DNA of 38,547 bases from Kitasatospora sp. NA04385 (GTDB lineage: Bacteria > Actinomycetota > Actinomycetes > Streptomycetales > Streptomycetaceae). Location: the NCBI RefSeq assembly GCF_013364235.1, contig NZ_CP054919.1:5687501-5726047 (forward strand). The letters run 5' to 3'. Of the stretch, positions 36,513-38,547 are shown one piece after another (positions within the stretch are counted from its first letter, which is position 1; every line of letters starts with the position of its first letter). A program made the translations under genes and the position numbers. The notes below the pieces were generated by a model that was given only the letters and a program-made list of their open reading frames with translations, had not been told where the DNA came from and searched no databases.

Positions 36513-37426
36513 GCCCGGTACTCCCGTCCGGTCAGCTGGAGGAAGACGTCCTCCAGGGTGGCGCCGCGGACCTCCAGGCCGCGCAGCGCGTTCTGCTCGG
36601 CCAGCACGGCCAGGACCGGCCCGGGCTCGGCGGTGGACAGCGCCAGCGTGACGCCGTCGTCCTCCAGGTTGGCGTGCACCGCGCCCGCGGCGGTCAGCAG
36701 TTCGCGGGCCCGGTCGACGGTCAGCTGCCCGGACTCGATCCGGACTCGGACGGTGTCGTCGATCTCGCGGACCAGCGCGGCGGGGGCGCCGGTCCTCAGC
36801 ACCTTGCCGTGGTCCATCACCGAGACGCGGTCGCAGAGCACCTCGGCCTCGTCCAGGTAGTGCGTGGTGAGGACCACGGTGCGGCCCTCGCCGTTGATGT
36901 CGCGCAGCAGGTCCCACAGGTTGCGGCGGGCCTGCGGGTCGAGGCCGGTGGTCGGCTCGTCCAGGAACACCAGCTCCGGGTCGTGCACCAGCGCGCAGGC
37001 GATGGACAGCCGCTGGGCCTGGCCGCCGGACATCTTGGTGGTCAGCACGCCCGCGGACTCGGTCAGGCCGACCCGCTCCAGCATCGCGTCGGCCGCCCGG
37101 GCACCGATGCCGTAGAAGGAGGCGAAGGTGCGGATGGTCTCGCGCGCGGTCAGCTTGGCGAAGAAGGCGGAGGCCTGGAACTGCACGCCCATCCTCGGCA
37201 GCAGTTTCGGGTTGCGCGGCCACGGCGACAGGCCGAGGATCTCGACCCGCCCCTCGTCGGCCTCCCGGATGCCCTCCAGGATCTCCAAGGTGGTGGTCTT
37301 GCCGGCCCCGTTCGGCCCGAGCAGACCGTAGAACTCGCCAGTCGCGACGGAGAGTGACACCCCGTCGACGGCCTGGACATCCCCGTACCGCTTCCGGATC
37401 CCGTCCGCGGTTATTGCTTCACTCAT
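36509..37426 (-). CDS. ABC-2 exporter ATP-binding subunit (DrrA type)
   Basis: 305-residue ATPase. Walker A is LLGPNGAGKTTT (Lys43), Q-loop VQFQASAFF, signature MSGGQAQRLSIA, Walker B LVFLDEPTTGLD and H-loop TTHYLDEA. The C-terminal about 80 residues (VRIESGQLTVDRARELL ... LEVRGATLEDVFLQLTGRE) are the accessory domain usual in DrrA-type subunits. The ATG at 37426 gives MSEAITADGI; an upstream in-frame start adds residues without support. No ribosome-binding site is present and TACGCT lies 7 bases upstream, so the message may be leaderless. The fifth codon is the rare ATA. Confidence 0.94.
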   Translation of the reverse strand: MSEAITADGIRKRYGDVQAVDGVSLSVATGEFYGLLGPNGAGKTTTLEILEGIREADEGRVEILGLSPWPRNPKLLPRMGVQFQASAFFAKLTARETIRTFASFYGIGARAADAMLERVGLTESAGVLTTKMSGGQAQRLSIACALVHDPELVFLDEPTTGLDPQARRNLWDLLRDINGEGRTVVLTTHYLDEAEVLCDRVSVMDHGKVLRTGAPAALVREIDDTVRVRIESGQLTVDRARELLTAAGAVHANLEDDGVTLALSTAEPGPVLAVLAEQNALRGLEVRGATLEDVFLQLTGREYRA

Positions 37427-37439
37427 GGGGCGAAGCGTA
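37427..37439 (-). promoter_or_regulatory. Candidate -10 for a leaderless exporter mRNA
   Basis: On the minus strand TACGCT (37439-37434) precedes the ATG by 7 bases with no purine-rich site between, the same arrangement seen at 20383 and 27308. Confidence 0.5.
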
Positions 37440-37511
37440 GGGTCTCCGGCCCTTCCCACGGGCGCTTTTGTGCGAATTCTGAGCGTTCCGCGTCAGGCCG
37501 TGAACGGGATT

Positions 37512-37549
37512 GGCCCGCGGCGGGGAGCCGGGCTCCCCGGCCGCGGGCC
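37512..37549 (-). terminator. Terminator after the FHA gene
   Basis: 17-bp GC-rich stem (37512-37528 with 37532-37549) broken by one bulged base, 3-base loop. It sits after the FHA gene stop and before the exporter gene, both on the minus strand. Confidence 0.75.
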
Positions 37550-37579
37550 GGTGGTGACGCAGGGTCAGTCGCCGCGTCG

Positions 37580-38547
37580 TCAGGCCAGGTGCACCGTGAT
37601 GGTGGTCCAGGCGCCGACGTGGATCCGGTCGCCGTCGTTCAGCGGGATCGCGGTGTGCGGCGGCAGGGTGTCCGGGCTGCCGTTCATGGTGGTGCCGTTG
37701 GTGGAGTCCTGGTCGACCACCACCCAGCTGCCGTCCGGCTGTTCGGCCAGCAGCGCGTGGTGGTGCGAGGCGCCCGGGTCCTCCGGGGAGGCCGACAGGT
37801 CGATCTCCGGCACGGTGCCGCGCTGCTGGCTGCGCCGGCCGATCCGCAGCTGGCCGCGGCCGGTCAGCTGGATCCGCCGCTCGGCGGTGTACTGCGGGAA
37901 GTACAGCCCCGCCGCCTCCGGGCCGCTGCGGGTCATCATGTCGGTGAAGTAGTCGTGGTCGGGCGCCACCACGGCGAACCAGGTGGCCCGCTGCTGCGGC
38001 GCGCCGCCCTGCTGCTGCCCCGGCGGGGTGAGCCGGAACGACGTCCCCGAATCCGGGCCGGACTGCGGCGCTCGGCCCGGCCCGCCGGCGGACGGCTCGG
38101 CGTACACCGGGCCGGTGCGCTCGTAGTCGACGTCCGGGAAGCCGGACGCCGGGGGCTTCTCGAAGGACGGCGCGGACGGGGCGGCCTGCGCGGCCGGGTA
38201 GCCCGGCTGCTCGTACGGCGACTGCTGCTGCGGCTGCGGCGGCTGGGGGCGCTCGTACGGGGACTGCTGCGGGTGCTCGTACGGCGACTGCGGCGCGTGC
38301 GGCTGGCGCTGCTGCGGCTGCTCGTACGGGGCCCGCTGCTGGGGCTGCTCGTACGGCGACTGCTGCTGCGGGGCCTGCGGGCGCTCGTACGGCGGCGGGG
38401 CCGGGGGCTCGAACGCGGGCGGGGCGGCCGGGCGCGGCGGCGGCCGGCGGGAAGCCGTAGCCCTGCTGCGGGGGCCGCTGGCCCTGCGGCGGCGCGGGCG
38501 GCGGCTGGTGGCCGAGCGGGCCGGACGCGGCGCCCGGCGGGCGGGCG
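37580..38547 (-). CDS. FHA-domain protein with Pro/Gln-rich repeat region, 5' end outside window, frameshifted
   Basis: C-terminal FHA domain (forkhead-associated, binds phosphothreonine) with GRGQLRIGRRSQ, the SxxH motif in PGASHHHALL and DQDSTNGTTMNG, all canonical. Upstream is a long disordered segment with six YE(Q/R/H)P repeats. The same frame continues upstream of a GTG at 38107 without a stop, so the gene is not just the FHA part. Near 38430-38451 the plausible reading (GHQPPPAPPQGQRPPQQGYGF) moves to a frame one base away, so the sequence appears to have gained one base or lost two. The start lies beyond the right edge. Probably a Ser/Thr kinase-regulated scaffold; partner unknown. 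Confidence 0.83.
   Translation of the reverse strand, partial: PARRAPRPARSATSRRPRRRRASGPRSRATASRRPPPRPAAPPAFEPPAPPPYERPQAPQQQSPYEQPQQRAPYEQPQQRQPHAPQSPYEHPQQSPYERPQPPQPQQQSPYEQPGYPAAQAAPSAPSFEKPPASGFPDVDYERTGPVYAEPSAGGPGRAPQSGPDSGTSFRLTPPGQQQGGAPQQRATWFAVVAPDHDYFTDMMTRSGPEAAGLYFPQYTAERRIQLTGRGQLRIGRRSQQRGTVPEIDLSASPEDPGASHHHALLAEQPDGSWVVVDQDSTNGTTMNGSPDTLPPHTAIPLNDGDRIHVGAWTTITVHLA
38210..38389 (-). repeat. Six SPYEQP-type peptide repeats
   Basis: Imperfect in-frame repeats whose core ctcgta (coding YE) recurs at 38210, 38252, 38276, 38321, 38348 and 38384. They encode (S/A)PYE(Q/R/H)P in a Gln/Pro-rich tract, probably unfolded. Spacing varies from 24 to 45 bases, so the array is prone to slippage. 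Confidence 0.8.

Noticed and set aside
38210..38389. CRISPR array
   Set aside because: Repeats are imperfect, in frame, encode a Pro/Gln-rich peptide and have no unique spacers of constant length.

Overview
The window is chromosomal DNA from a high-GC actinomycete, most likely a member of the Streptomycetaceae (Streptomyces or Kitasatospora). Evidence: very high G+C with strong G/C third-position bias; a 23S rRNA carrying the extra domain III stem typical of Actinomycetota; a streptomycete-like 5S rRNA; an LAXTG sortase motif; and a GlbO-type truncated globin next to typical Streptomyces housekeeping genes. I see no prophage, insertion sequence, CRISPR array or plasmid gene.

Layout, left to right. 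1-1881: 3' half of a 23S rRNA, a 5S rRNA and the rrn terminator. 2055-8421: two overlapping giant FtsX-type ABC permeases without an ATPase gene, preceded by a GntR/HutC-type inverted repeat. 8508-13412: RecD2-type helicase, citrate synthase and a short-chain dehydrogenase. 13425-16058: a copper module (CopA-type P1B ATPase and CopZ-type chaperone) under a CsoR-type operator. 16191-20163: a PrsW-family membrane protease divergent from a membrane-anchored SpoIIE/PP2C-type phosphatase, which converges on a frameshifted family A DNA polymerase. 20396-23678: an M3 metallopeptidase converging on a secreted GH5 endoglycoceramidase-like enzyme. 23788-27935: a TetR regulator divergent from an acyl-CoA dehydrogenase, a crotonase-fold protein lacking both usual catalytic glutamates, a GNAT acetyltransferase, and a second TetR regulator with a 28-bp dyad at its promoter. 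28099-31711: a small lipoprotein, tRNA-Arg(UCU), an SsbB-like protein with a perfect 16-bp leader hairpin, and a thioester-domain surface protein with an LAXTG anchor. 31846-35296: EttA, a hotdog thioesterase, a frameshifted hypothetical gene and GlbO. 35376-38547: an ABC-2 exporter (permease and ATPase) downstream of a proline/glutamine-rich FHA-domain protein that runs off the right edge.

How the genes work together: most are independent housekeeping or regulatory units separated by strong hairpin terminators. Real functional units are the permease pair, copZ-copA, the TetR/acyl-CoA dehydrogenase pair, the ABC-2 exporter, and possibly the PrsW/phosphatase pair as a membrane signalling module. 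The observations I would check first are the abrupt codon-usage switch inside copA, three single-base frameshifts in C/G runs (polymerase, hypothetical gene, FHA gene) that look like consensus errors, the dyads beside the two TetR genes, the ssb leader hairpin, and the thioester surface adhesin. No single locus stands out as an entirely new system; the PrsW/phosphatase pair and the ATPase-less permease pair are the best candidates for something undescribed.
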